The notes under the pieces are model-generated. The model worked only from the letters and a program-made list of their open reading frames with translations. It did not search any database and was not told the DNA's origin. From Azospirillum sp. TSH58 (GTDB lineage: Bacteria; Pseudomonadota; Alphaproteobacteria; Azospirillales; Azospirillaceae): a stretch of 64,000 nucleotides of DNA. The stretch lies in the NCBI RefSeq assembly GCF_003119115.1, contig NZ_CP022366.1:542001-606000 (forward strand). Direction: 5' to 3'. Below are positions 42,357 to 54,260 of the stretch, one piece after another (positions within the stretch are counted from its first letter, which is position 1; every line of letters begins with the position of its first letter). Made by a program: the position numbers and the translations under genes.

Positions 42357-43601
42357 ATGCCGGTCACCATCGACGACATTCACGCCGCCGCCGAACGGCT
42401 GGCCGGACGGATCAGCCGCACGCCCTTCCTGCGCTCCGAAACCCTGTCGCAGATCACCGGCGCCGAGGTCTGGGTCAAGCTGGAGAACCTCCAGTTCACC
42501 GCGTCCTTCAAGGAGCGCGGGGCGGCCAACCGGCTGCTGCACCTGACGCCGGAGGAGCGGCAGGCCGGGGTGATCGCCATGTCGGCCGGCAACCACGCCC
42601 AGGCCGTGGCCTACCACGCGAAGCGGCTGGGCATCGCGGCGACCATCGTCATGCCGCGCTTCACCCCCTTCGTGAAGGTCAAGCGCACGCGCTACCACGG
42701 CGCCACCGTCATCCTGGAGGGCGAGTCCCTGGCCGAGGCCGCGGCCTTCGCCCACGACCTCGCCAAGCGGGACGGGCTGGTCTTCGTCCATCCCTACGAC
42801 GACGACGCGGTGATCGCCGGCCAGGGCACCGTCGTGCTGGAGATGCTGGCGGAGGTGCCGGACCTCGACGCGCTGGCCATCCCGGTCGGCGGCGGCGGGC
42901 TGGCCGCCGGGGCCGCGGTCGCCGCCCGCGCGCTGCGGCCCGGCCTGGAGGTCGTCGGGGTGGAGGTGGAGACCTACCCCGCCGCGGCGCAGCGCCTCGC
43001 CGGGCAGCCGGTCAAGGTCGGCGGCCCGACCGTGGCGGAGGGCATCGCCGTGCGCGACGTCGGCGACCGGCCCATCGACATCCTGAGGCAGAACGGCTGC
43101 GACGTGGTGCTGGTCCCCGAGGCGGTGATCGAGCGCGCCATCGCCATGCTGATCGAGGTGGAGAAGACCGTCGCGGAGGGCGCCGGAGCCGCCGGGCTGG
43201 CCGCCCTGCTCTTCCACCCCGAGCGTTTCCGCGGCAAGCGGGTCGGCCTGATCGTGTCGGGCGGCAACATCGACACGCGCACGCTGGCGAATGTGCTGAT
43301 GCGCGGCTTCGCCCGCGACGGCCGCCTGATCAACCTGGACATCGACGTGGCCGACCAGCCCGGCGCGCTGGCCCAGGTGGCCCGCATCGTGGCGGAGTGC
43401 GGCGGCAACATCATCGACGTGCAGCACCAGCGCCTGTTCGGCGCCTTCTCCGTCAAGTCCGCCGAGGTCGCCCTGCTGATCGAGGTGGAGGACGAGGGCC
43501 ACGGCGACCGCATCACCGAAGCCCTGCGCGGCGCCGGCCTGCCCGTCCGCAAGGCGGTGGTGGCGGAAGCCGCGCAACCGCTGTCCAGCGCGCGGCCCTG
43601 A
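42357..43601 (+). CDS. Threonine/serine dehydratase with ACT domain
   Basis: A 414-residue PLP enzyme of fold type II. The Schiff-base lysine is Lys52 in TASFKERGAANR; the phosphate-binding loop is PVGGGGLAAG near 180. SAGNHAQAVAYHAKRLG is the serine-binding segment. A C-terminal ACT domain (about 325-400; LDIDVADQPGALAQVARIVAE) implies feedback by an amino acid. It deaminates threonine to 2-oxobutyrate or serine to pyruvate. IlvA is usually longer with two ACT-like modules, so this is the shorter catabolic or regulatory type. It ends the transporter/ureohydrolase operon, 14 bases after the amidase gene; its tie to guanidino catabolism is unclear. Confidence 0.93.
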   Translation: MPVTIDDIHAAAERLAGRISRTPFLRSETLSQITGAEVWVKLENLQFTASFKERGAANRLLHLTPEERQAGVIAMSAGNHAQAVAYHAKRLGIAATIVMPRFTPFVKVKRTRYHGATVILEGESLAEAAAFAHDLAKRDGLVFVHPYDDDAVIAGQGTVVLEMLAEVPDLDALAIPVGGGGLAAGAAVAARALRPGLEVVGVEVETYPAAAQRLAGQPVKVGGPTVAEGIAVRDVGDRPIDILRQNGCDVVLVPEAVIERAIAMLIEVEKTVAEGAGAAGLAALLFHPERFRGKRVGLIVSGGNIDTRTLANVLMRGFARDGRLINLDIDVADQPGALAQVARIVAECGGNIIDVQHQRLFGAFSVKSAEVALLIEVEDEGHGDRITEALRGAGLPVRKAVVAEAAQPLSSARP

Positions 43602-43630
43602 GCGAAAGTCTGTCACATACGGCGGAATAA

Positions 43631-43751
43631 CCCTCTCCCCTCTGGGGAGAGGGTGGCCCGGAGGGCCGGTGAGGGGGTTGCGCTTTTGCCGGACGATCCG
43701 CCACGCGCAGCCCCCTCACCCTAACCCTCTCCCCAGAGGGGAGAGGGGATA
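43631..43751. repeat. Palindromic intergenic element, copy 2
   Basis: A 121-bp element: end hairpin CCCTCTCCCC-TCT-GGGGAGAGGG, then TGGCCCGGAGGGCCGGTGAG, a spacer, CCCCCTCACCCTAACC, and a closing hairpin CCCTCTCCCC-AGA-GGGGAGAGGG. The inner G- and C-tracts are complementary, so the whole folds as one long stem with hairpin tips. It lies between the dehydratase and the permease gene. It lacks the 66-69 base cassette seen in copies 3 and 4 after GGCCCGGAGGGCC. Confidence 0.88.
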
Positions 43752-43897
43752 TAGGCCTGCCCATGGATTGAGCATCCCTCCCGAACACCGCTGCTTTTCG
43801 CGGCACATCCCGGGGTGCCGCGCATGGATATCCCGCCCTACCGGTTGTGGCACGGGCCATGCACTTCGCGCCTGTTCATTCGCGGAGGTCATGGATC

Positions 43898-45259
43898 ATG
43901 TCGTCGCTGGAGTCTTCAACCGCACCCCACCCGGTTGACGAAAAGCTTCCGCTGCTGCGCCTGCTGGCGCTGGGCATGCAGCATGTGATGGTGATGTACG
44001 CAGGGGCCATCGCCGTGCCGCTCATCATCGGCGGCGCGCTGAAGCTGCCCAAGGACCAGATCGCCCTGCTCATCAACGCCGACCTGTTCGCCTGCGGCAT
44101 CGTCACGCTGATCCAGACACTGGGCTTCTGGAAGTTCGGCATTCGCCTGCCGGTGATGATGGGCGTCACCTTCGCCGCGGTCGGGCCAATGGTCGCCATG
44201 GCGGGAAACCCCTCGCTGGGGCTGCTGGGCATCTACGGCGCGGTGATCGGGGCCGGCGTCTTCGCCACGCTGGCGGCACCGCTGGTCGGGCGCCTGCTGC
44301 CGCTGTTCCCGCCGGTGGTGACGGGGACGGTCATCGCCATCATCGGCATTTCGCTGATGCGGGTGGGCATCACCTGGGCCGGCGGCGGCGCCGGGAACCC
44401 GAACTTCGGCGACCCGCTCTATCTCGGCATCGCGCTGTTCGTGCTGGCGGTGATCCTGCTGGTGACCAAATACGCCAAAGGCTTCTGGGCGAACATCTCG
44501 GTCCTGCTGGGCATCGTCGCGGGCTTCGCCCTGACCATGGTGCTCGGGCTGGTCAGCTTCGACGGGGTGGGACAGGCCAAGTGGGTGGACGTGATCTACC
44601 CGTTCCAGTTCGGCATGCCGGTGTTCGAGTTCTGGTCGATCCTGACCATGTCGCTGGTGATGATCGTCGTGATGATCGAGTCCACCGGCATGTTCCTGGC
44701 GGTGGGCGAGATGGTCGGCCGCCCGGTGACGCCGGAGCAACTGACCCGCGGCCTGCGCACGGACGGGCTGGGCACGCTGATCGGCGGCGTCTTCAACACC
44801 TTCCCCTACACCTCCTTCTCGCAGAATGTCGGGCTGGTCGGGATCACCGGGGTGCGCAGCCGCTGGGTCTGCGTGGCGGGCGGCGTCATCCTGATCGCCT
44901 TCGGCCTGTTCCCGAAGCTGGCGCACGTCGTCGCCTCCGTCCCCACCTATGTGCTGGGCGGGGCCGGGCTGGTGATGTTCGGCATGGTCGCGGCGACCGG
45001 CATCAAGATCCTGGCGAAGGTCGATTACACGGCCAACCGCGGCAACATCTACGTCGTCGCCATCAGCATCAGCCTGGGCATGGTGCCGCTGGTCGCCGAC
45101 AAGATCTTCCAGAAGATGCCGCCCTTCCTGTCGCCGCTGCTGCACAGCGGCATCCTTCTGGGCACCATCGCGGCGGTCCTGCTGAACCTGTTCTTCAACG
45201 GGATGGGCAAGGCGGACGCGAAGGAGTTCGTCGCCGCCGCCAAGACCGCGGAGGCGTAA
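43898..45259 (+). CDS. Nucleobase:cation symporter-2 family permease (uracil/xanthine/urate type)
   Basis: A 453-residue inner-membrane carrier with about 12-14 hydrophobic segments. NCS2 marks include LGMQHVMVMYAGAIAVPLI in the first segment, the ESTGMFLAVGE motif in segment 8 and the signature QNVGLVGITGVRSRWV near residue 310. The start at 43898 is preceded by GGAGG at suitable distance; an in-frame ATG at 43847 adds 17 residues before it. Substrate is probably a purine, given the GVRSR variant, but uracil cannot be excluded. It stands between two palindromic elements and probably has its own promoter. Confidence 0.93.
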   Translation: MSSLESSTAPHPVDEKLPLLRLLALGMQHVMVMYAGAIAVPLIIGGALKLPKDQIALLINADLFACGIVTLIQTLGFWKFGIRLPVMMGVTFAAVGPMVAMAGNPSLGLLGIYGAVIGAGVFATLAAPLVGRLLPLFPPVVTGTVIAIIGISLMRVGITWAGGGAGNPNFGDPLYLGIALFVLAVILLVTKYAKGFWANISVLLGIVAGFALTMVLGLVSFDGVGQAKWVDVIYPFQFGMPVFEFWSILTMSLVMIVVMIESTGMFLAVGEMVGRPVTPEQLTRGLRTDGLGTLIGGVFNTFPYTSFSQNVGLVGITGVRSRWVCVAGGVILIAFGLFPKLAHVVASVPTYVLGGAGLVMFGMVAATGIKILAKVDYTANRGNIYVVAISISLGMVPLVADKIFQKMPPFLSPLLHSGILLGTIAAVLLNLFFNGMGKADAKEFVAAAKTAEA

Positions 45260-45276
45260 GGGGACGAACCGTTTAG

Positions 45277-45463
45277 CCCTCTCCCCCCTGGGGAGAGGGT
45301 GGCCCGGAGGGCCTCTCGCGCTGGCTGAAAGCCCGCGCTGACGGCGACAGGCGGATGCCTCTGGCATCCGCTGAGAGCCGGTGAGGGGGTTGCGCATCGC
45401 GGGACGTCCGGCAAATGCACAACCCCCTCACCCTAACCCTCTCCCCGGAGGGGAGAGGGGATA
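45277..45463. repeat. Palindromic intergenic element, copy 3 (with internal cassette)
   Basis: The ends match copy 2. Between GGCCCGGAGGGCC (45301-45313) and GGTGAGGGGG (from 45380) there is an additional 66-base cassette (45314-45379) containing its own dyad GCGGATGCC-TCT-GGCATCCGC. It lies between the convergent NCS2 permease and aldehyde dehydrogenase genes, where it could serve as a bidirectional terminator. Confidence 0.88.
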
Positions 45464-45483
45464 ATAGTCACCACTTCAGCCCC

Positions 45484-46923
<1,440 letters not shown>

Positions 46924-47048
46924 CTCTAATCCCCTCGCTCTCTGCGTTGGCGTTTTCGGGTGAAGCGATCCTGCCCCGTCCGGAGCCGTTTGCCAAAGCT
47001 TTCCATTGGGAAAAACCGGATAGGTCAGAAGACCGGACCCTGTTGACA

Positions 47049-47079
47049 GTTCAATGGTTTCACGGTCTGATCGTTGAAC
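47049..47079. promoter_or_regulatory. Dyad GTTCAA-N19-TTGAAC in divergent promoter region
   Basis: GTTCAA (47049-47054) and TTGAAC (47074-47079) form an inverted repeat immediately after a TTGACA element (47043-47048), upstream of the dpp-type binding protein. The rest of 46924-47205 has no gene; it is comparatively AT-rich and presumably holds the promoters of the aldehyde dehydrogenase (minus) and transporter (plus) genes. Confidence 0.35.
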
Positions 47080-47205
47080 ACATACGTGCCGCCGCACCTT
47101 TTGCGGCGCGCCGAACGACAAGAATCGGGCCGCAGCAACCGCGGTCCAAGGGCTGGGAGCCTGCTTCACGGATACAATTCAAACGTACAATCAGGGGGAC
47201 GAGGG

Positions 47206-48867
47206 ATGGCCTTACGTGATCGGCATTGGCGTGATCGACGTCTTGCGGGTGTGCTGCGTTCCGGAATCGTCAAACCACTCCTGCCGGCGGCCGCGGCCCT
47301 GGCCCTGCTGGCCGCCGTCCCGGCGCCGGGCCAAGCCGCGACCCTGACGGTCGGGACCTCGGCGGAGCCGAGCGCGCTCGACCCGCACTACCACAACCTC
47401 GGCCCCAACACGCGCGCCCGCAAGCATGTGTTCGAATCGCTGGTCAGCATGGACGCCAAGATGCGGCTCCAGCCCGAACTGGCGGAAAGCTGGCGCGCCG
47501 TCGACGAGACAACCTGGGAATTCAAGCTGCGCAAAGGCGTGAAGTTCCACGACGGCACGGAGTTCACGGCGCAGGATTTCGTCTACACGGTCTGCCGCAT
47601 CCCGAACGTCGCCAACAGCCCCTCCTCCTTCACCGTCTACACCAAGGGCATCGCGGGGATCGAGGCGCCGGACCCGCACACCCTCGTCATCAGGACCGGC
47701 AAGCCCTACCCGCTGCTGCCGGTGGAGCTGTCGACCTTCGGCATCATCTCCGCCAAGGCGGCGGGCGGCGAGGCGGTGACCTTCGACAAGGCGGGCTGCA
47801 AGGCCGATTCCTGGCCGACCACCCAGGCCTTCAACGACGGCTCCCTGATGATCGGCACCGGGCCGTTCAAGCACAAGTCCTACACCAAGGGCGACCGGCA
47901 AATCCTGGAGCGCAACCCCGATTACTGGGGGCCGCAGGCCGCCTGGGACACGGTGGTCTTCCGCCCGATCACCAGCGACGGGCCGCGCGTCGCCGCCCTG
48001 CTGGCCGGCGACGTGGACATCATCGAATCGCCCCCGGTGCAGGACATCGAGCGGCTGAAGTCCGCCCCCAACGTCTCCTTGGCCCAGGCCCAGTCGAACC
48101 GCGTAATCTATCTGGCGTTGGGCGTGCAGGACACCCCGCCGACCATCACCGGCACCGACGGCAAGAACCCGCTGAAGGACCCGAAGGTGCGCAAGGCGCT
48201 GTCGCTGGCGGTGGACCGCGACGCCATCGTGAAGCGCATCATGATGGGCGTGGCGGAGCCGGCGAACCAGTACCTCCCCGCCGGCTTCTACGGCAACAAC
48301 CCGGAGGTCACGGTCGCCACCGACGCGAACAAGGCCAAGCAGCTCCTGGCCGAGGCCGGCTATCCGAAAGGCTTCCAGCTCACGCTCGGCACGCCGAACG
48401 ACCGCTACATCAACGACGACAAGGTGGCCCAGGCGGTCGCCCAGATGTTCACCCGCATCGGCGTCCAGACGCAGGTCGACGCGACCACCGCCAACGTCTT
48501 CTTCTCCAAGCGCAACAAGCAGGAATACAGCGTCTTCCTGGCCGGCTGGGGCGCCGATTCGGGCGAGATGTCCTCGCCGCTGAAGGCGCTGATCGCCACG
48601 CCGATCAAGGAGAAGGGCTACGGCACCACCAACTACACCAGCTACTCCGACCCGGAGCTGGACGGCATGCTGGACACCGCGCTGGCGACCGTGGACGACG
48701 CCAAGCGGGAAAAGCTGCTCCAGGACGCGGTGAAGCGGGCGATGGACGCCGACATCATCATCCCCCTGCATTACGAGGTGACGGTGTGGGCGATGAAGAA
48801 GGGGCTGAGCTACGAACCGCGCGCCGACCAGTACACGCTGGCGCAGAAGGTGACCCCCGCGAAGTGA
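47206..48867 (+). CDS. Periplasmic binding protein of dipeptide-type ABC transporter
   Basis: A 553-residue SBP_bac_5 protein. The signal peptide ends around PAPGQAA-TLTVG. Family features: SAEPSALDPHYHNLGPNTRARKH, the WEFKLRKGVKFHDGTEFTAQDF block near residue 130, GTGPFKHKSYTKGD near 215 and RKALSLAVDRDAIVKRIM near 330. The start at 47206 follows GGGGGACGAGGG and leaves a 30-residue basic n-region before the hydrophobic core, longer than usual; a later start is possible. It begins an operon with two permeases and two ATPases ending in an M20 deacylase, so peptides or acylated amino acids are likely ligands. Confidence 0.93.
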   Translation: MALRDRHWRDRRLAGVLRSGIVKPLLPAAAALALLAAVPAPGQAATLTVGTSAEPSALDPHYHNLGPNTRARKHVFESLVSMDAKMRLQPELAESWRAVDETTWEFKLRKGVKFHDGTEFTAQDFVYTVCRIPNVANSPSSFTVYTKGIAGIEAPDPHTLVIRTGKPYPLLPVELSTFGIISAKAAGGEAVTFDKAGCKADSWPTTQAFNDGSLMIGTGPFKHKSYTKGDRQILERNPDYWGPQAAWDTVVFRPITSDGPRVAALLAGDVDIIESPPVQDIERLKSAPNVSLAQAQSNRVIYLALGVQDTPPTITGTDGKNPLKDPKVRKALSLAVDRDAIVKRIMMGVAEPANQYLPAGFYGNNPEVTVATDANKAKQLLAEAGYPKGFQLTLGTPNDRYINDDKVAQAVAQMFTRIGVQTQVDATTANVFFSKRNKQEYSVFLAGWGADSGEMSSPLKALIATPIKEKGYGTTNYTSYSDPELDGMLDTALATVDDAKREKLLQDAVKRAMDADIIIPLHYEVTVWAMKKGLSYEPRADQYTLAQKVTPAK

Positions 48868-48890
48868 ACGGAGCGAGCGCCGCCCTCTTT

Positions 48891-49078
48891 CCCTCTCCCC
48901 TCCGGGGAGAGGGTTAGGGTGAGGGGGTTTGCGCTTTTGCCGAACGCTCCGCAACGCGCATCCCCCTCACCGGCTCTCAGCGGATGCTGTAGGCATCCGC
49001 CTGCCGCCGTCAGCGCTGGCGGCCTTCGGCCAGCGCGAAAGGCCCTCCGGGCCACCCTCTCCCCCGAGTGGAGAAGGT
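48891..49078. repeat. Palindromic intergenic element, copy 4 (inverted, with internal cassette)
   Basis: This copy lies in the opposite orientation to copy 3. Reading its complement gives GGCCCGGAGGGCC (49041-49053) followed by a 69-base cassette (48972-49040) that closely matches the cassette of copy 3, including the GCGGATGCC/GGCATCCGC dyad. The outer right hairpin is degenerate (CCCTCTCCCCCGAGTGGAGA). It sits inside an operon, between binding-protein and permease genes. Confidence 0.87.
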
Positions 49079-49097
49079 TAGATATTAGCGGAGCGCC

Positions 49098-50075
49098 ATG
49101 CTTGTCTTCATCCTCCGGCGGCTGGCGCAGAGCGCGGTCGTCGTGGTGGCGATGTCGGTGCTGGTCTTCGCCGGCATCTTCGCCATCGGCAACCCCATCG
49201 ACGTGCTCATCAGCCCGGAGGCCGATGAGTTCGAGCGCGCCGCCGCCATCGCCCGGCTGGGGCTCGACAAGCCGATGCACGAGCAGTTCCTGCGCTTCGT
49301 GGAAAGCGCCGTCGGCGGCGACCTCGGCACCAGTTTCGTTCATGGGGTGCCGGCCCTCGGCCTCGTCCTCCAGCGCTTTCCGGCGACGCTGGAGCTGGCG
49401 CTCTGCGCCATGCTGGTGGCGGTGGTGCTGGGCATCCCGCTGGGGCTGTGGGCCGGGCTGAAGCCGGACTCCCTGGCCGGGCGGGTCATCATGACCGGCT
49501 CGATCCTGGGCTTCTCGCTGCCCACCTTCTGGGTCGGGATGATGCTCATCATGGCCTTCGCGGTGACGCTGGGCTGGCTGCCGGCGGGCGGGCGCGGCGA
49601 GACGGCCGGCCTGTTCGGCGTGCAGTGGAGTTTCCTGACCGCCGACGGGCTGGCCCATCTGATCCTGCCCGCCGTCAATCTGGCCCTGTTCAAGCTGTCG
49701 CTGGTCATCCGTCTGGCCCGCGCCGGCACGCGGGAGGTCGCCTTGCAGGACTATGTGAAGTTCGCCCGCGCCAAGGGGCTGGCGCCCGCGCGGGTGGTCG
49801 GGGTGCACATCCTGAAGAACATCATGATCCCGGTGGTCACCGTGCTGGGGCTGGAGTTGGGCAGCGTCATCGCCTTCTCGGTGGTCACGGAATCGGTCTT
49901 CGCCTGGCCGGGCATGGGCAAGCTGCTGATCGACAGCATCCTCCAGCTCGACCGGCCGGTGGTGATCGCCTATCTGCTGGTGACGGTTCTGCTGTTCGTC
50001 GTCATCAACCTGATCGTCGATCTGGTCTATTCGCTGCTCGACCCGCGAATCCGGCTGGGCGGGGGGCGGGCATGA
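49098..50075 (+). CDS. dppB: Dipeptide-type ABC permease (DppB class)
   Basis: A 325-residue permease. It starts MLVFILRRLAQSAVVVVAMS, the typical DppB opening, and has six hydrophobic segments. VGGDLGTSFVHG is near residue 75, and the EAA region is YVKFARAKGLAPARVVGVHILKN. It ends DLVYSLLDPRIRLGG, the family's conserved tail. Its stop overlaps the DppC-class start (ATGA). The palindromic element just upstream separates it from the binding-protein gene but the operon probably continues through it. Confidence 0.94.
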   Translation: MLVFILRRLAQSAVVVVAMSVLVFAGIFAIGNPIDVLISPEADEFERAAAIARLGLDKPMHEQFLRFVESAVGGDLGTSFVHGVPALGLVLQRFPATLELALCAMLVAVVLGIPLGLWAGLKPDSLAGRVIMTGSILGFSLPTFWVGMMLIMAFAVTLGWLPAGGRGETAGLFGVQWSFLTADGLAHLILPAVNLALFKLSLVIRLARAGTREVALQDYVKFARAKGLAPARVVGVHILKNIMIPVVTVLGLELGSVIAFSVVTESVFAWPGMGKLLIDSILQLDRPVVIAYLLVTVLLFVVINLIVDLVYSLLDPRIRLGGGRA

Positions 50076-50974
50076 GCGGCGTCGCGGCCAAGACCCCGGC
50101 GGTCGAGACGCCCTTCCTGCGGCTGGCGCGGGAGTTCGCGCGGTCGCGCACGGCGCTGGCCGGGCTGGCGGTGCTGGTGCTGATCGTCCTGGCCGCCCTG
50201 CTCGCCCGCTGGGTGGTGCCGCAGGACCCCTACGACCTCGCCCAGCTGGACATTCTCGACAGCATGATGGCGCCGGGCACGCTGGGCGGCGGGGGTTGGA
50301 CCTATTGGCTGGGCACCGACGACCAGGGGCGCGACATGCTGTCGGCCATCGTCTTCGGCCTGCGCACCAGCCTGCTGGTCGGGGTGGTCGCCACGCTGAT
50401 CGCGCTCGCCGTCGGCGTGGCGGTCGGGCTGCTGGCCGCCTATGCCGGGGACCGGGTGGACGGGCTGGTCATGCGGCTGGTCGACATCCAGCTCTCCTTC
50501 CCGGCCATCCTGATCGCGCTGATCCTGCTGGCCCTGCTGGGCAAGGGGGTGGACAAGGTGATCGTCGCGCTGGCCGCCGTGCAGTGGGCCTACTACGCGC
50601 GGACCATCCGCGGCTCCGCCCTGGTCGAGCGGCGCAAGGAATACATCGAGGCCGCGCAGTGCCTGGCATTGCCCCACCGGCGGATCATGATGCGCCATCT
50701 GCTGCCCAACTGCCTGCCGCCGCTGATCGTGGTGGCGACGGTTCAGGTCGCCCACGCCATCGCGCTGGAGGCGACGCTGAGCTTCCTCGGCGTCGGCGTG
50801 CCGGTGACCCAGCCGTCGCTGGGGATGCTGATCGCGTCGGGCTACCAGTACATGCTGTCGGGCGATTACTGGATCAGCCTGTTCCCCGGTCTCGCGCTTC
50901 TGCTCACCATCGTGGCGATCAATCTGGTGGGGGACCGGCTGCGCGACGTCCTCAACCCGCGCCTGAACCATTAG
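50072..50974 (+). CDS. dppC: Dipeptide-type ABC permease (DppC class)
   Basis: A 300-residue permease with an N-terminal cytoplasmic stretch, an OppC-type first helix (ALAGLAVLVLIVLAALLA) and the periplasmic motif YWLGTDDQGRDMLSAIVFG. The EAA loop is EYIEAAQCLALPHRRIMMRHLLPN near residue 190. It ends DRLRDVLNPRL, as is usual. Translationally coupled to dppB; dppD follows after 12 bases. Confidence 0.94.
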   Translation: MSGVAAKTPAVETPFLRLAREFARSRTALAGLAVLVLIVLAALLARWVVPQDPYDLAQLDILDSMMAPGTLGGGGWTYWLGTDDQGRDMLSAIVFGLRTSLLVGVVATLIALAVGVAVGLLAAYAGDRVDGLVMRLVDIQLSFPAILIALILLALLGKGVDKVIVALAAVQWAYYARTIRGSALVERRKEYIEAAQCLALPHRRIMMRHLLPNCLPPLIVVATVQVAHAIALEATLSFLGVGVPVTQPSLGMLIASGYQYMLSGDYWISLFPGLALLLTIVAINLVGDRLRDVLNPRLNH

Positions 50975-50986
50975 GAGGGGCACGCG

Positions 50987-51972
50987 ATGACCGAACCCCT
51001 GCTGCGTGTGGACGGGCTGAAGACCCATTTCCTCACCCGCGCCGGCACCGTGAAGGCGGTGGACGGGGTCAGCCTGCGGCTCGACCGCGGCGAGATCCTC
51101 GGGCTGGTCGGCGAGTCCGGCTCCGGCAAGTCGGTGACCGGGCAGTCCATCCTCGGCCTCGTCGATCCGCCGGGGCGGGTGGTCGGCGGGCGGGTGCTGT
51201 TCCATGGCGAGGATCTGGTCGGTGCCGGGGAGAAGCGGCTGCGCACCATCCGCGGGCGGCGCATCGCCATGATCTTCCAGGACCCGATGATGACCCTGAA
51301 CCCGGTGCTGAGCATCGGCACGCAGATGGTCGAGGCCGTGCGGGCCCACGAGAGGGTCAGCCGGGCCGAGGCCTGGGAGCGCTCGCGCCGGGCGCTGGCC
51401 CGCGTCGGCATCGCCTCCCCCGACGAGCGGCTGGCCGCCTACCCGCACCAGTTCTCCGGCGGGATGCGCCAGCGCGTCGCCATCGCCATCGCGCTGCTGC
51501 ACTCCCCCGACCTGATCATCGCCGACGAGCCGACCACCGCGCTCGACGTCACCATCCAGGCGCAGATCCTGTTCGAGGTTCAGAAACTCTGCCGCGAGAC
51601 GGGGACGGCGCTGATCTGGGTGACCCACGACCTCGCCGTCGTGTCGGCGCTGGCCGACCGGGTGGCGGTGATGTACGCGGGCCGGGTGGTGGAAACCGGG
51701 ACGGTGGCGGAGATCATCGGCAACCCGCGCCATCCCTACACCCGCGGTCTGCTGGAATCGGTGCCCAGCCGGAACCGGCGCGGCGTGCCGCTGCGCTCCA
51801 TTCCCGGCATGACGCCCTCCGTCCTCGACCTGCCGGAAGGCTGCGCCTTCCGACCGCGCTGCGACCGGGCCACCGGGGCCTGCACGACCATGCCCGAACT
51901 GGTGGGAGAGCGGGAGGACCGCGCCTGGCGCTGCTGGAATCCCGTCGGGGCCGAAGCGCGGGGAGACGCCGC

Positions 51973-51976
<4 letters not shown>
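50987..51976 (+). CDS. dppD: Dipeptide-type ABC ATPase (DppD class)
   Basis: A 329-residue ATPase. Walker [14 protein letters not shown]-loop [11 protein letters not shown], signature [15 protein letters not shown], Walker [14 protein letters not shown] and switch WVTHDLAVV are present. The C-terminal oligopeptide-transporter zone has the cysteine-containing [15 protein letters not shown], where related proteins bind an iron-sulphur cluster. Start 50987 is preceded by AGGAGGGG. The stop overlaps dppF (ATGA). Confidence 0.95.
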
Positions 51977-52976
<1,000 letters not shown>

Positions 52977-52980
<4 letters not shown>

Positions 52981-54173
52981 TGCCCGCATCCGATCCCGCC
53001 GGCCCTTCCGCGTGCAGCCCGCGCACGCTGGAGCTGCTGCGCGACCTGATCGCCTTCGACACGACCAGCCGCAACTCCAACCTCGACCTGATCCACTACA
53101 TCCGCGACCATCTCGCGGCGCTGGGGGTGCCCAGCACGCTGGTGTTCAACGAGGAGCGGACCAAGGCCAATCTCTACGCCACCATCGGCCCGGCGGACCG
53201 CGGCGGCGTCTGCCTGTCCGGCCACACCGACGTGGTGCCGGTGGACGACCAGGACTGGTCGAGCGATCCCTTCACCCTGACGGAGCGCGACGGCAAGCTG
53301 TTCGGGCGCGGCACCGCGGACATGAAGGGTTTCATCGCGGCGGCGCTGGCCATGGCGCCGGACTTCCTGGCCGCCAATCTCACGACTCCGATCCATTACG
53401 CCTTCTCCTATGACGAGGAGCTGGGCTGCCTCGGCGTGCCCGGCCTGCTGACCCAACTTGCCGGAATGGCGGTCAAGCCGCGCCTGTGCATCGTCGGGGA
53501 GCCGACGCGGATGCGGGTGATCGTCGGCCACAAGGGCAAGGTGGCGATGCGCTGCCGCGTCCACGGCCACGCCTGCCACTCCTCGCTCGCCCCGCAGGGG
53601 GTGAACGCCGTGGAGTACGCGGCGGAGCTGGTGTCCTTCCTGCGCGGCATGGGCCGCCGCTTCGCCGAGCAGGGGCCGTTCGACCACGACTACGACGTGC
53701 CCTTCACCACCGTGCACACCGGGGTGATGCAGGGCGGCACCGCCCGCAACATCGTCCCCTCCGACGCCTCCTTCGAGTTCGAGATCCGGCATCTCGCCGA
53801 CCATCCCGTGGCGCCGATGCTGAAGGAACTGCGGGACTTCGCGAAGACGCTGGAGCCGGAGATGCGCGCCGTGCGGCCCGAGGCTGGATTCTCCTGGGAA
53901 ACCCTGTCGGACAGCCCGGCGCTCGACACCCCGCCGGAGTCGGAGGAGGTGACGCTGGTCAAGAACCTCGCGGAGCAGAACGGCCACGGCAAGGTGGCCT
54001 TCGGCACGGAGGGCGCGCTGTTCACCAGCATCGCCAACATCCCCGCCGTGGTCTGCGGCCCCGGCGACATCGAGCAGGCCCACAAGCCCGACGAGTATGT
54101 GGAGCTGAGCGAACTCGCCCGCGCCGAGCGCTTCCTGCGCCGGCTGAAGGACGCCGCCCAGAAGGGCCTGTAA
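52977..54173 (+). CDS. argE: M20-family amidohydrolase, acetylornithine deacetylase-like
   Basis: A 398-residue zinc-dependent deacylase. Metal and catalytic residues: CLSGHTDVVPVD (His, and general-acid Asp), GRGTADMKGF (bridging Asp), SYDEELGCLG (catalytic Glu pair) and IVGEPTRMR. The dimerisation lid region follows at about 185-295 and the last metal His is in IEQAHKPDEYVE. It resembles ArgE, which frees ornithine from N-acetylornithine. Encoded as the last gene of a peptide-type transporter operon with an ATGA overlap, it may instead deacylate an imported N-acyl amino acid or peptide. A terminator follows. Confidence 0.9.
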
Positions 54174-54197
54174 AGCAAAAGGGCCTGTAACGCGGAA

Positions 54198-54227
54198 GGG
54201 CCGGAGCGTTTCCGCTCCGGCCCCTTT
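54198..54227 (+). terminator. Intrinsic terminator after the dpp operon
   Basis: GGGCCGGAGCG (54198-54208), loop TTTC, CGCTCCGGCCC (54213-54223), an exact 11-bp GC-rich stem followed by a short CTTT run. It lies 24 bases after the deacylase stop and 34 bases from the convergent small gene, and may work in both directions. Confidence 0.85.
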
Positions 54228-54260
54228 CAAAGTGTCCCCTGGACCGTTGCGCTTCGCCGG

